Part shown: positions 44,672 through 53,295 of the stretch, in pieces
Position numbering within the stretch: position 1 is the first letter of the stretch
Layout: every line of letters begins with the position of its first letter
Source of the DNA: Candidatus Tectimicrobiota bacterium
GTDB taxonomy: Bacteria > JACPUC01
NCBI GenBank assembly: GCA_016192455.1
Contig: JACPUC010000010.1
Coordinates: 95,278 to 159,277, forward strand
Direction of reading: 5' to 3'
DNA length: 64,000 bases
The notes under the pieces: generated by a model
Told to the model about the DNA's origin: nothing
Seen by the model: only the letters and a program-made list of their open reading frames with translations
Databases searched by the model: none
Program-made: the position numbers and the translations under genes

Positions 44672-45846
44672 TCGCCGTCCCTCCTGCGTGGATTTCGTGT
44701 CGTCTTCGCCTTCTTCTTGCCCTTCTGGTGAACCGTCAAGTTTTCCTTCACGGCTGCCGCCGGAGATGCCCCTCTAGCATCGACCACATCCGATGCGCGA
44801 TTCTCGATGGCCAAGCGGGAACGCTTGATGGCCTCATGCAGTTTGTGTTTCAGAACATCCTTGGGAGGCAGGGCAGTCAGGTATTCGGCAACGTGGATGC
44901 CGGCGCGGCCTAGTTCGAGCAACTCGATCTGTTCGCTGTTTTTCCCGGCGCAAAGGATGATGCCCAAGGGCGTATCTTCGCCTGATTTACGCTCGTGCCT
45001 GTCGAGCCAGCGCAGGTAAAGTTCCATCTGGACCTTGTGATCGGGCCGAAACTTATCGAGTTTGAGTTCCACGGCGACCAGGCGCCGCAGATCGCGATGG
45101 AAAAAGAGGAGGTCCAGGTAGAAATCGTCATGATCGACCATGATGCGCTTCTGGCGGGGGACGAAGGTGAACCCGGCGCCCAGTTCCATGATAAAGGCTT
45201 CCAGTTCGCGCAGGATGGCCGCTTCCAGGTCTTTTTCCTGATAAGCGCCTTTCAGACCGAGGAAGTCAAGCAGGTAAGGGTCGCGGAAGACCAGATCGGG
45301 GGTCAGACGATCTTCTTCCCGCAATGCCTGAAGTTCAAGCTTCGCCAGCTCTGCCGGCTTCTTGGAAAGAGCCGTCCGCTCGTACAGCATGGATGCGATT
45401 TTCTGCCTCAGGGCGCGCACGCTCCAACGTTCCAGCCGACACATCTCGGCATAGAACTCTTTCTGCATCGGCTGTTGCAGGTAGATAATCTCCTTGAAAT
45501 GCGACCAACTCAATTGTCTCGACAGCGTAGAGACTATTCCCCCGTCCGGGAACGCTTCGGCGAATCTGATCGTGTGGCGGAGGTTCTTGGCGGAAAATCC
45601 GTTCCCATATTCCGCCTCCAACTGTCTCGACACCGTGGAGACAATTTCCGCTCCATAATCAGCGCGCTTTCCTTTTAGCATTTCTTGATTGATCCGGTCT
45701 CCGATCCGCCAGTACAGCATGGTAAGCGCGGCATTCACCGTGACGGCCACGGCGGCGCGGGTTTCCTCGATCATTTGACGGATGTCGCCGAGCAACCGGG
45801 TAGAAGCTGCACGCGGACCCGAGGATTTCACCGGCTTGTCGCTCAC
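44668..45846 (-). CDS. DUF1016/YhcG-family PD-(D/E)xK nuclease
   Basis: A 392-aa protein. The N-terminal YhcG domain is clear: MLYWRIGDRINQEMLKGKRA, YGAEIVSTVSRQLEAEYGNG and FSAKNLRHTIRFAEAFP. The C-terminal nuclease has an Asp in FYLDLLFFHRD and an E-x-K in VAVELKLDKF. Such genes often sit within type I R-M operons and are thought to be defence nucleases, but their exact role is not settled. The start is GTG 45846, overlapping the hsdM stop. The tail is very basic (QKGKKKAKTTRNPRRRDGE). Confidence 0.92.
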   Translation of the reverse strand: MSDKPVKSSGPRAASTRLLGDIRQMIEETRAAVAVTVNAALTMLYWRIGDRINQEMLKGKRADYGAEIVSTVSRQLEAEYGNGFSAKNLRHTIRFAEAFPDGGIVSTLSRQLSWSHFKEIIYLQQPMQKEFYAEMCRLERWSVRALRQKIASMLYERTALSKKPAELAKLELQALREEDRLTPDLVFRDPYLLDFLGLKGAYQEKDLEAAILRELEAFIMELGAGFTFVPRQKRIMVDHDDFYLDLLFFHRDLRRLVAVELKLDKFRPDHKVQMELYLRWLDRHERKSGEDTPLGIILCAGKNSEQIELLELGRAGIHVAEYLTALPPKDVLKHKLHEAIKRSRLAIENRASDVVDARGASPAAAVKENLTVHQKGKKKAKTTRNPRRRDGE

Positions 45847-47858
45847 TCCGTCACCTCCGCCAGCATCTCGGCGATCTCCTGCTCGATCTTCTTCAGGTCC
45901 TCTTCGATCTCTGCCAACGGGCGCGGCGGTGTGTAGGTATAGAAGTAGCGATTGACGTTGATCTCATAGCCGATCCTGGTCTTCGATTCATCCATCCAGG
46001 CATCGGGAACGTGGGGCAGCACCTCGCGCCGCATGTACTCCTCTACGTCCTCCTTGAGCGGCACGTTTTCGTAATCGCGCAGCTCGGGATCGGGCTCGGG
46101 GTTGCCCCTGGCGTCGGTGCAGAGCTCCGCCGTCCCATCCCGCTCCGCCAGGGCCATGAGGATGGCCTTGAAGAGCGCCGCGGGGATCTTGAGCCGGGCC
46201 TCTCTGAAGGCGGCGTCTAGCAAGTCAGCAAAGGTGTCGCGGTTCTTGATCACGCCCTTCGCCGCGAGATCCTCCAGGGCGGAGATGATGGCCTGCTGCA
46301 TCCTCTGGCCTTCCACCGCTTCGGCCTGGGCGGCTTTGGCATCCTTGCGCTTGCGGCTCGCCGCCAGCTTCACAAAGGCCGAGGCCTCTTCTAGGCGTTC
46401 GATGCGCGCCTCGTCCACGGCGAAGTTGAGCCGCAGGGGGCGTTCGACCGTCAGGCGCCGGTAGCCGAAGTCCTCGTTGTTGAAGATGCGGACGTGCTCG
46501 CACTCCTTGAAATCGCCGTAAAGGCGCGTGATCTCGTCGCGCTGCGGTTCGCAAATCTCGTGGCGCTTGTTGCCGAGGCTGCGGCGCATCTTCTTGAAGA
46601 AGCCGCGCGCGTCCACGAGCTGCACCTTGCCGCGGCGGTGCGGCGCCTTGCGGTTGGTGACGATCCACAGGTAGGTGAAGATGCCGGTGTTGTAGAAGAG
46701 CTGGTCCGGCAGGGCCACGATGCCCTCCAGCCAGTCGTGCTCGATGATCCAGCGGCGTATCTCGCTCTCGCCCGAGCCAGCCCCGCCCGTGAACAGCGGC
46801 GAGCCGTTGAAGACGATGCCGAGGCGCGTGCCCCCCTCCCGCGGCTCCTTCATCTTGCTGATCATGTGCAGCAGGAAGAGGAGCGAGCCGTCGTTGATGC
46901 GCGGCAGGCCCGCCCCGAAGCGGCCGGCGAAGCCCTGCTCCTCGTGCTCACGGCGGATGAAACCCTCCTGGGCCTCCCACTTCACGCCGAAGGGCGGATT
47001 GGCGAGCATGTAGTCGAACGTCTTCGCGGGGAAATGGTCGTCCGTGAAGCTGTCGCCGAAGCAGATGTTCTCGATGGTCTGGCCCTTGATCATCATGTCC
47101 GAACCGCAGATGGCGTAGGCCTGATCATTGTAGTCCTGGCCGAAGACCACCAGCCGCGCGTCGGGGTTGAGCTCGCGCAGGTACTCCTCGGCGACGGAGA
47201 GCATGCCGCCGGTGCCGCAGGCGGGGTCGTAGAGCGTCTTGACGATCCCCCTGGTGGTGAGGGAATCGCTGTCCGGCAGGAAGAGGAGGTCAACCATCAG
47301 CCGGATGACCTCGCGCGGCGTGAAGTGGTCGCCCGCCTCTTCGTTCGACGCCTCGTTGAACTTCCGGATGAGCTCCTCGAAGATGTAGCCCATCTCGATG
47401 TTGGGCACCGTGTCCGGGTGCAAGTCGATCTCGCAGAACCTCGAGACCAGCAGGTAGAGGCGGTCGGCCTTGTCGAGCTTGGCGATCTGCTCCTCGAAAC
47501 CGAAGTGCTCGATGATGTCGCGGGCGCGGCTGGAGAAGCCCTTGATGTAATTCGTGAGGTTGGCGGCGATGTTGGAGGGGTCGCCCCTGAGCTTCTCGAA
47601 GGTGAAGCGGCTGGTGTTGTAGAAGGGGACGCCGGTGACGCGGCAGAGGATGGGTTCGACGTTCGTGATCTTGCTCTCCCGCAGGCTCTTCAGGCGCTCG
47701 CGGACCTGCTCCTTGGTCGGTTCCAGCACGCAGTCGAGCCGCCGCAGGACGGTCATCGGCAGCATCACGTCCTTGTACTGATTGGGACGATACGGGCCAC
47801 GCAAGAGGTCCGCGACCGACCAGATGAAGCTCACCTTCTCGCCGAAGTTGTTCACCAT
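45843..47858 (-). CDS. hsdM: Type I restriction enzyme M subunit (HsdM)
   Basis: A 671-aa N6-adenine methyltransferase. An N-terminal helical domain (ADLLRGPYRPNQYKDVMLPM) is followed by SAM motif I (LYDPACGTGGMLSVAEE) and catalytic motif IV (YMLANPPFGVKW). It forms the M2S1 core with HsdS and methylates the host target. ATG 47858 was chosen because AAGG lies about 8 nt upstream; a TTG at 47876 is also open. It is the first gene of the operon, so a promoter should lie between it and 48046. Confidence 0.95.
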   Translation of the reverse strand: MVNNFGEKVSFIWSVADLLRGPYRPNQYKDVMLPMTVLRRLDCVLEPTKEQVRERLKSLRESKITNVEPILCRVTGVPFYNTSRFTFEKLRGDPSNIAANLTNYIKGFSSRARDIIEHFGFEEQIAKLDKADRLYLLVSRFCEIDLHPDTVPNIEMGYIFEELIRKFNEASNEEAGDHFTPREVIRLMVDLLFLPDSDSLTTRGIVKTLYDPACGTGGMLSVAEEYLRELNPDARLVVFGQDYNDQAYAICGSDMMIKGQTIENICFGDSFTDDHFPAKTFDYMLANPPFGVKWEAQEGFIRREHEEQGFAGRFGAGLPRINDGSLLFLLHMISKMKEPREGGTRLGIVFNGSPLFTGGAGSGESEIRRWIIEHDWLEGIVALPDQLFYNTGIFTYLWIVTNRKAPHRRGKVQLVDARGFFKKMRRSLGNKRHEICEPQRDEITRLYGDFKECEHVRIFNNEDFGYRRLTVERPLRLNFAVDEARIERLEEASAFVKLAASRKRKDAKAAQAEAVEGQRMQQAIISALEDLAAKGVIKNRDTFADLLDAAFREARLKIPAALFKAILMALAERDGTAELCTDARGNPEPDPELRDYENVPLKEDVEEYMRREVLPHVPDAWMDESKTRIGYEINVNRYFYTYTPPRPLAEIEEDLKKIEQEIAEMLAEVTE

Positions 47859-48045
47859 GGTGCCGCCTTCCCGCAAGGGCCTTACAGGTGCGCAGCCATC
47901 GCATGCCGCAGGCTCATTCCGCGTGAACCGCTTGCATTCTACATGTTTTCAGGCCCTCTCGGTAGCCCGCCAAGCCTGTCAGCTCGGGCTGGTAGTCTCA
48001 GGGACGAATGCTCCATGGTTTCGCGGACGATCTTGCGGATGATCT

Positions 48046-48216
48046 CTTGCTGAGGCCGCCTGTTACGCGCTGGGCGAAGTGGCCCGAACAGTCGGCAAGA
48101 AACCGGCCACCGTCGAGCTCGACCTGGAGATGATGAAGGAGGCGATGACCTGGCTGCCCGGCAACGAGCTCTGTGGGATGACGCTGCTCCAGACCCAGAT
48201 GTTAAGCCTGAACTAA
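48046..48216 (+). pseudogene. ParB-like gene remnant
   Basis: The frame reads AEAACYALGEVARTVGKKPA, then TVELDLEMMKEAM, and ends at a TAA (48214-48216). It matches the HTH part of the ParB gene at 63404 (AGYSLDEVTRTVGKKPATVE), with a shared run AAGAAACCGGCCACCGTCGA. No upstream start or N-terminal ParB domain is present. It lies just outside the hsdM gene and may mark an old junction of the mobile element. Confidence 0.65.
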
Positions 48217-48302
48217 CCCATATCTGACCACACCCTGCACCCGACCCCATCTTGCGCGTGCGGCAAATGGAAGTTATATTCGCCGCAGGAGGTGCGGTGA
48301 TT

Positions 48303-49418
48303 ATGGCCTATATTCACGAGAGACCGAGGTGGCCGAACTTCACCTGGGACAGTGAGGTGCTCTCGCCCATGCTGGCCGCGCTGCGCTATCGGCAGGGGCG
48401 GCTACTCGGCCGCATGCAGGCCCTGGGCTTTGACCTCAAGATGGAAGCCAACCTGCACACCCTAACCAATGAGGTCGTCAAGTCTTCAGCGATTGAGGGC
48501 GAGAAGCTCAATCCCGAAGCGGTCCGTTCCTCACTTGCCCGGCGTCTCGGCCTTGATGCCGGCGGACTGGCCCCGGCGGGGCGTGATGTTGAAGGCGTCG
48601 TCGAGATGATGCTTGATGCCACGCAGCATCACGAACAGGAGCTGACATCGGAGCGCCTGTGTGCCTGGCACGCTGCCCTCTTCCCGACCGGGCGCAGCGG
48701 CATGCGGCGGATCACGGTCGGCGCCTGGCGTCCGAAGGAAGTTGGCCCCATGCAGGTAGTCTCCGGCCAGCTCGGGCGTGAGACCGTCCATTTCGAAGCA
48801 CCGGCAGCGGAACGCCTCGACACCGAGATGAGGCGCTTCCTCGACTGGTTCAATGGTCCAACGGGCATCGACTCGGTTCTCAAGGCGGGGCTAGCGCATT
48901 TCTGGTTCGTGACGATCCACCCCTTTGAAGATGGCAACGGCAGGATTGCCCGTGCCATTGCCGACCTGGCACTGGCGCGGGCCGACGGCAGCAAGGAGCG
49001 CTTCTACAGCATGTCGTCGCGGATCGACGCGGAACGCAACGCCTACTACGAGCACCTGGAAGCACAGCAGCGGAACGACCTCGATGTGACGGCATGGCTT
49101 GCCTGGTTCCTTGGTTGCCTCGACCGCGCGATTGAGAGCGCCGAGGAAACGCTCCAGGCGGTCCTTTACAAGGCCAAGCTTTGGGAAACGGTCAATCGCC
49201 GGCCGGTCAATGATCGTCAGCGCCAAGTCGTCAACCGCATGCTCGATAGCTTCCAGGGGCACCTGAATACGTCGAAATACGCCAAGCTTGCGAAATGCTC
49301 GACCGATACAGCCTTGCGCGACATTCGTGAGCTGCTCGACCGGGGTATTCTGATCCGGAATCCCGGCGGCGGCCGCAGCACCAGCTACCGGTTGGCGAGG
49401 ATCGACGAGCTGGCCTGA
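48303..49418 (+). CDS. Fic family protein with built-in inhibitory motif
   Basis: A 371-aa protein. The Fic core motif HPFEDGNGR is at residues 206-214, so AMP or another nucleotide could be transferred to a protein target. The N-terminal inhibitory motif S-x3-E-G is present at 61-66 (KSSAIEGEKLN), which makes it a class II self-inhibited Fic protein. A winged-helix C-terminus (LAKCSTDTALRDIRELLDRG) suggests DNA binding or autoregulation. ATG 48303 is 10 nt after AGGAGG; GTG 48297 is a close alternative. It stands alone on this strand. Confidence 0.93.
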   Translation: MAYIHERPRWPNFTWDSEVLSPMLAALRYRQGRLLGRMQALGFDLKMEANLHTLTNEVVKSSAIEGEKLNPEAVRSSLARRLGLDAGGLAPAGRDVEGVVEMMLDATQHHEQELTSERLCAWHAALFPTGRSGMRRITVGAWRPKEVGPMQVVSGQLGRETVHFEAPAAERLDTEMRRFLDWFNGPTGIDSVLKAGLAHFWFVTIHPFEDGNGRIARAIADLALARADGSKERFYSMSSRIDAERNAYYEHLEAQQRNDLDVTAWLAWFLGCLDRAIESAEETLQAVLYKAKLWETVNRRPVNDRQRQVVNRMLDSFQGHLNTSKYAKLAKCSTDTALRDIRELLDRGILIRNPGGGRSTSYRLARIDELA

Positions 49419-49700
49419 GAGCGCCTCGCATTCATTGGCGCCAACCTGTTCGTCCGGACCGGACGTTTCCAGAGGGTCTCTGGACCGGAGCGGCTCCCGA
49501 AACGAGGTCCTGACCAGGGTGGACAGCACCGAGCGCTCGCTTCTCACCACATCGAGCGCGGCACCGTCTTCCCGCTCCAGCAACCGCAGATTGCGCTACC
49601 CGCTCCGGCGGCCCCCACGCCCTTCGGATTTGCGATCTCATTGCGTGATGTCAAGCATGCTCGTCCGTTGTAAACTGGAAAAAGCAACGCTCCAGGGAGC

Positions 49701-50348
49701 CTACCGCCTGCCGCCGCCGACCATCCCCCTCATCGCCTCCACCCCCTCGCTCATCCGCTCCGGCTCAACGTCCGCGTAGACCGCCGTGACGGCCGGCGAG
49801 CTGTGGCGGGCCTGCTTCTGCACCAGCCGCAGGTCCTTGGTGGCGGCGTAAAGGTAGGTGCAGTAGGTGTGCCGGGCGCTGTGGATGGAGTAGCGCTCGC
49901 GCGGGATGCCGGCGGCTTCGAGACAGAGCTTGAACGTCTTGTGCAGAGCGTCGCGGGTGTACGGCTGCCCGCTGAGCTTGCAAAGCAGGTAGTCGTCCAC
50001 CCCCAACGGCTCACCCACCCGCTCCTTTCGCGTCAGGTACTCCCGCAGGTGCCGGACGAAGGCCGTGTCCAGGTAGACCGCGCCGGGCTTGCCCCCCTTG
50101 CCGTTCCGTACCACCAGGTGCGCCTTGCCGCCCAGCCGCAAGTCGCCGCACCGCAGGTTGACCATCTCCGACACGCGAAGCCCCGACGACAGCGCCAGGT
50201 CCACGAGCATCCACCGCTTCACCCACAGGGTGCGTCCCTTGGCGAGGTCGAGAGCCGCTTTCGCCTCGACCGCCTGCCGGAGCCGCCGCACCTCGTCCAA
50301 GGTCAGGAACTTGTCCGCCGTCATCTCCCACTTGCGCCCGCGCGCCAT
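49701..50348 (-). CDS. Tyrosine recombinase/integrase
   Basis: A 215-aa phage-type integrase. The catalytic set is complete: R58 (SGLRVSE), K84 (GKGGK), H156 and R159 (HSARHTY), H182 (ARHSS) and the nucleophile Y191 (AVYADV). It lacks the long arm-binding domain of lambda integrase, so it is of the short XerC-like or plasmid type. ATG 50348 has GGGAGGGG 7 nt upstream. No tRNA or obvious att repeat was seen next to it. It marks one end of the phage/plasmid-like block. Confidence 0.92.
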   Translation of the reverse strand: MARGRKWEMTADKFLTLDEVRRLRQAVEAKAALDLAKGRTLWVKRWMLVDLALSSGLRVSEMVNLRCGDLRLGGKAHLVVRNGKGGKPGAVYLDTAFVRHLREYLTRKERVGEPLGVDDYLLCKLSGQPYTRDALHKTFKLCLEAAGIPRERYSIHSARHTYCTYLYAATKDLRLVQKQARHSSPAVTAVYADVEPERMSEGVEAMRGMVGGGRR

Positions 50349-50516
50349 ATCTGAGCCCCTCCCAGAGTATGCAAGACATGGCTCAGTATATGGCATACCA
50401 CGCGAGAAACGCAAGGGGATTATTCATATGATGCCTTCTGTAGAAATTACTTGGAGTGGTCGGAACGAAACGATAGGGGCTGATCTTTTCCTTGGCCTGC
50501 GCCAACCAAACGTTCT

Positions 50517-51050
50517 TTACGTTGCCGTGGGCGCGTCGAGGTCTGGCGACTGGTTCAGCAAAGCCCGTACCGACAGGTCGCGGTTGAGGCGCTCGACGAT
50601 CTTGTCGCGGGTCGCGGGGTCGGCCTCGCCAATGGCTTGCAGGACGACAGTCTGGAAGTTCTTGTGCTCGTTCACGTCCCACATGATCTTCCAGGCCTCG
50701 ACCTGAAACTTGATTTGGTCCAGGATGGAGTTGAGCACCTTCACGAAAGAACTTGCCTTGGCCCTCGGGTTGTCCTTGAGCTTCGGGTCGGACCGAAGCT
50801 CCTCCATCAGGCGATGGGCCTCTTCATTGATGGTTCCGAGCTGCTCCATGACGGCCAGCCCCCCGTCCACAAGTTTTCTTGACCGGGCGACATCGAGGCC
50901 GCTGGCAGCCGTGCGCGCACCAATTTTCCGCAACCGTTCCCGCACGGAGGCAGGCTGCACACCCAGCTTCTTGGCAATCTGATTCGGGTTCAACCCCTGT
51001 CGTCGCAGGTTTAGCAGCTCTTCATCGGTGAACTTCAGTTTCGCAGGCAT
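50517..51050 (-). CDS. HTH protein, small-terminase-like
   Basis: A 177-aa protein. The first 45 residues hold a helix-turn-helix (LNLRRQGLNPNQIAKKLGVQ then PASVRERLRKIGART). The rest is long helices (LMEELRSDPKLKDNPRAKAS, ILDQIKFQVEAWKIMWDVNE) as in phage terminase small subunits or DNA-packaging regulators. ATG 51050 is preceded by GGTGAT. No large terminase is next to it, so this could also be a general regulator. Confidence 0.55.
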   Translation of the reverse strand: MPAKLKFTDEELLNLRRQGLNPNQIAKKLGVQPASVRERLRKIGARTAASGLDVARSRKLVDGGLAVMEQLGTINEEAHRLMEELRSDPKLKDNPRAKASSFVKVLNSILDQIKFQVEAWKIMWDVNEHKNFQTVVLQAIGEADPATRDKIVERLNRDLSVRALLNQSPDLDAPTAT

Positions 51051-51182
51051 ACTATCACCAAACTTGCGGCAACCGCCACGCAATCAATAGGTTGCGCGGG
51101 ATGCCTTCCATTGGCGCAGAAAAATGGCTTGAAACCACCCAATCGGCGGCATTGAAGCCTTGCGAAGCCTTCGCAGCACTGC

Positions 51183-51620
51183 TCACGCCTGGGCCTCCGC
51201 GAGGCTGAGCTGCACCACCTCGCCCAGCGCCTTGGTGTCGGCGAAGACCAGCCCGTGACGCTTGATGGTCCCCACGAAGTCTTGCACGTCGTGGTCTACC
51301 ATGGTCCACTTCTGCTTCTTCCTATCCCAGCCGCAGTGGCTCAGCTCGTGGTCGATGAGGGCGTGCTTCTGGTCTTCGGTGAGGTCCTGCCAGACATCAT
51401 CGTAGACCGTGATGATGAAGTCCGGGGTGTCACCCGGAGCAATCAGCTCCAAGATGCCGGCGAGCCTGCCGCCTACCTTGCTGGCCGACGCCAGCCGCCG
51501 CTTGGGGGCCTTGTCCTCCATCACGTAGAGGATGGATGCCTGGCCAAGGTGCTCAAACTCGTTCACCGTCTCGATGAGGTGGCGGGCTATCTGTTTCACT
51601 TCCTCCGGCGCATGCTTCAT
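51183..51620 (-). CDS. Phage-type putative metallopeptidase
   Basis: A 145-aa protein with a zinc-peptidase motif HELSH in KHALIDHELSHCGWD, preceded by FIITVYDDVWQDLTEDQKHA. This matches the small phage metallopeptidase family. The N-terminus (APEEVKQIARHLIETVNEFE) is helical. Target unknown. It lies in the same strand run as the replication genes. Confidence 0.75.
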   Translation of the reverse strand: MKHAPEEVKQIARHLIETVNEFEHLGQASILYVMEDKAPKRRLASASKVGGRLAGILELIAPGDTPDFIITVYDDVWQDLTEDQKHALIDHELSHCGWDRKKQKWTMVDHDVQDFVGTIKRHGLVFADTKALGEVVQLSLAEAQA

Positions 51621-51716
51621 CGTGGACGCCCTCCTTGCGCCGCACCGTGATGCGGCAGATTTCCACCTCGACCACCTCGTCCTCTCACGGTGAGGGTTTC
51701 CGTGACAGGTCCTTGC

Positions 51717-52130
51717 TTACAGGATGCTCACGCCAGGATCGTTGTGGATCATGGCCGCCGCCTTCCTGATCTGCTGCTTGCGGCGAACGACTCGGCGGAG
51801 TGCCTGCCGCCCGCGTTGGATGATCTCGCTCACCGTCTGGTGGGTGATGTTCAGTGCCGCGCCGATCTCCACGACGGTCTCACCCAGCAAGTAGTAGCGG
51901 GAGATAACGTCGGCCTGGTGCTCACTGAGGTACTGGAGGTCGGGGGCGCTGAGGGGCAACTCAGGCATCCCCTCGATCTCCGTCCATGCCGAACGTGAGG
52001 GGTCGATGGTGATCCCCACCAGCTCGCGGTCGGTGTTCTGCCCCTTGTGGTCCTGGGAGACGTAGGCTTCGGCCTCGGGGCAGAGCTCGACGCAGGTGGC
52101 GCGCTTCGGACAGGCTTCGCAGAGGACCAA
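51717..52130 (-). CDS. Sigma-70 region 4-like factor with Cys cluster
   Basis: A 137-aa protein. The N-terminus has four cysteines (CEACPKRATCVELC) that could bind zinc or an iron-sulfur cluster. The C-terminal half is a sigma-region-4-like HTH: LSEHQADVISRYYLLGETVV, EIGAALNITHQTVSEIIQRG, then RQALRRVVRRKQQ. Possibly a phage late-gene regulator. It begins 3 bp from the end of the next gene. Confidence 0.7.
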   Translation of the reverse strand: MVLCEACPKRATCVELCPEAEAYVSQDHKGQNTDRELVGITIDPSRSAWTEIEGMPELPLSAPDLQYLSEHQADVISRYYLLGETVVEIGAALNITHQTVSEIIQRGRQALRRVVRRKQQIRKAAAMIHNDPGVSIL

Positions 52131-52133
52131 TGC

Positions 52134-52751
52134 TTACCCTCCTATACCGCCAGGCGTGGCAGCCCCATCAAGCATGGACGATGCCGCCGCACCCAGCATG
52201 GCGGCGTAGTTCGCGGTGTCGCCGGCCTTGTCCTGAACGGCCACCAGGAGATCGAGGTACTCCTGCCCGCCAGGCGTCACATGAGCCAGCCGGCCCAGCA
52301 TCGACTGCAACCGTTTGCAGCCCTCGTTCACGTACTGGAGCAGCGACGTACAGCCGAGCAGGAAGTGGTCGCCAATCGCCACGCCGTCGCTGTTGTAGGC
52401 CGCGCTCCGTTCCTCCAGGAGATCGACCAAGTACTTCAAGAACTCTTGCGTGGCTCCCACGAGGTCTTCCGGCAGCTCGCCCACGTAGACGGTGCGGCAA
52501 CCGTTGCCTGCAGGCGTGGCAACCGGATGCCGCTGGAGTTGCTCGGAGTACGGTTCGCCGAGGCGCGAGGCAGTAAAGGCGGGCGGCACAGGAGACTGGA
52601 AGAGCCTGTGAAGTTCCTCCAGGCGGTGGACCGGCACGCCGTTGCGCTTCCACAAACGAACCGCCTTCGCGGTAATGCCGAACGCCCTGGCGACCGCACC
52701 GACGGTCAACCCGTTCGCTTCAAGACACTGCTGAAACTCGAACCCGTTCAA
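52134..52751 (-). CDS. HTH protein of the replication cluster
   Basis: A 205-aa protein. An N-terminal helix-turn-helix (LTVGAVARAFGITAKAVRLW, then KRNGVPVHRLEELHRLF) is the only clear domain; the rest is helical and hydrophilic. I chose a TTG at 52751 because GGGAGGGAG lies 5-6 nt upstream; the longer TTG at 52769 would place that site inside the gene. It overlaps the end of the RuvC gene by 32 bp. Confidence 0.6.
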   Translation of the reverse strand: MNGFEFQQCLEANGLTVGAVARAFGITAKAVRLWKRNGVPVHRLEELHRLFQSPVPPAFTASRLGEPYSEQLQRHPVATPAGNGCRTVYVGELPEDLVGATQEFLKYLVDLLEERSAAYNSDGVAIGDHFLLGCTSLLQYVNEGCKRLQSMLGRLAHVTPGGQEYLDLLVAVQDKAGDTANYAAMLGAAASSMLDGAATPGGIGG

Positions 52752-53295
52752 TGATCTCCCTCCCGACAAGGCCTGACACGACGGCGTGGCAGATTGCTAC
52801 GGCCAGCGCATCAGCCGCGTCTTCCTGCGGCTTCTTGGGCAGCCCGAGGATGTCACGCACCGCCGCCTTGACCTGCGGCTTGCGCGCTCTGCCGTAGCCG
52901 GTCACGCGCAGTTTCACGGTCTGCGGTTGATACTCGGCGACGGCCACGCCGACCCTCCCCAATGACTGGAGAATGACGCCCCGCGCCTCGACGACCGGGA
53001 AGATGGTCGGCGTGGCCATCCTGAACACCGGCGCCTCAAGCGCGGCTACCATGCCGAATTCTGCCTCCACCATGGTTGGCATCCAGTTGCGCAATGCCTC
53101 ATCAATCAACTCCCCCAGTTGAACAAGCCGCACCGGAAACGTCTTCTCCTCGTCCAACACATGGGTGGCGTGAAAGAGGTGCTTCACGTAATCATGGCTG
53201 GCGTCGATCACCCCCACACCAACTCTCTTACTCCCAGGGTCGATGCCGATGATTCGCACCACCGCCGCGGCTGCAACCGCTTGCACCTCAGGCAT
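52720..53295 (-). CDS. RuvC-like Holliday junction nuclease
   Basis: A 191-aa RNase H-fold nuclease. The first catalytic Asp is D19 in RIIGIDPGSKRVGVGVID, a Glu lies in VEAEFG, and the final acidic pair is in EDAADALAVAICHAV. GYGRARKPQVKAAVRDILGL is the usual fourth block. It overlaps dnaB by 8 bp. Phage and plasmid RuvC-like enzymes resolve replication junctions. No ruvA/B is nearby. Confidence 0.85.
   Translation of the reverse strand: MPEVQAVAAAAVVRIIGIDPGSKRVGVGVIDASHDYVKHLFHATHVLDEEKTFPVRLVQLGELIDEALRNWMPTMVEAEFGMVAALEAPVFRMATPTIFPVVEARGVILQSLGRVGVAVAEYQPQTVKLRVTGYGRARKPQVKAAVRDILGLPKKPQEDAADALAVAICHAVVSGLVGREIIERVRVSAVS

Noticed and set aside
46494-48053. 519-aa plus-strand ORF
   Set aside because: Shadow of hsdM; Val/Glu/Asp-rich antisense translation.
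48217-49700. tRNA attachment site near the integrase
   Set aside because: I looked for a tRNA gene or a direct repeat around the integrase and the Fic gene and saw none.
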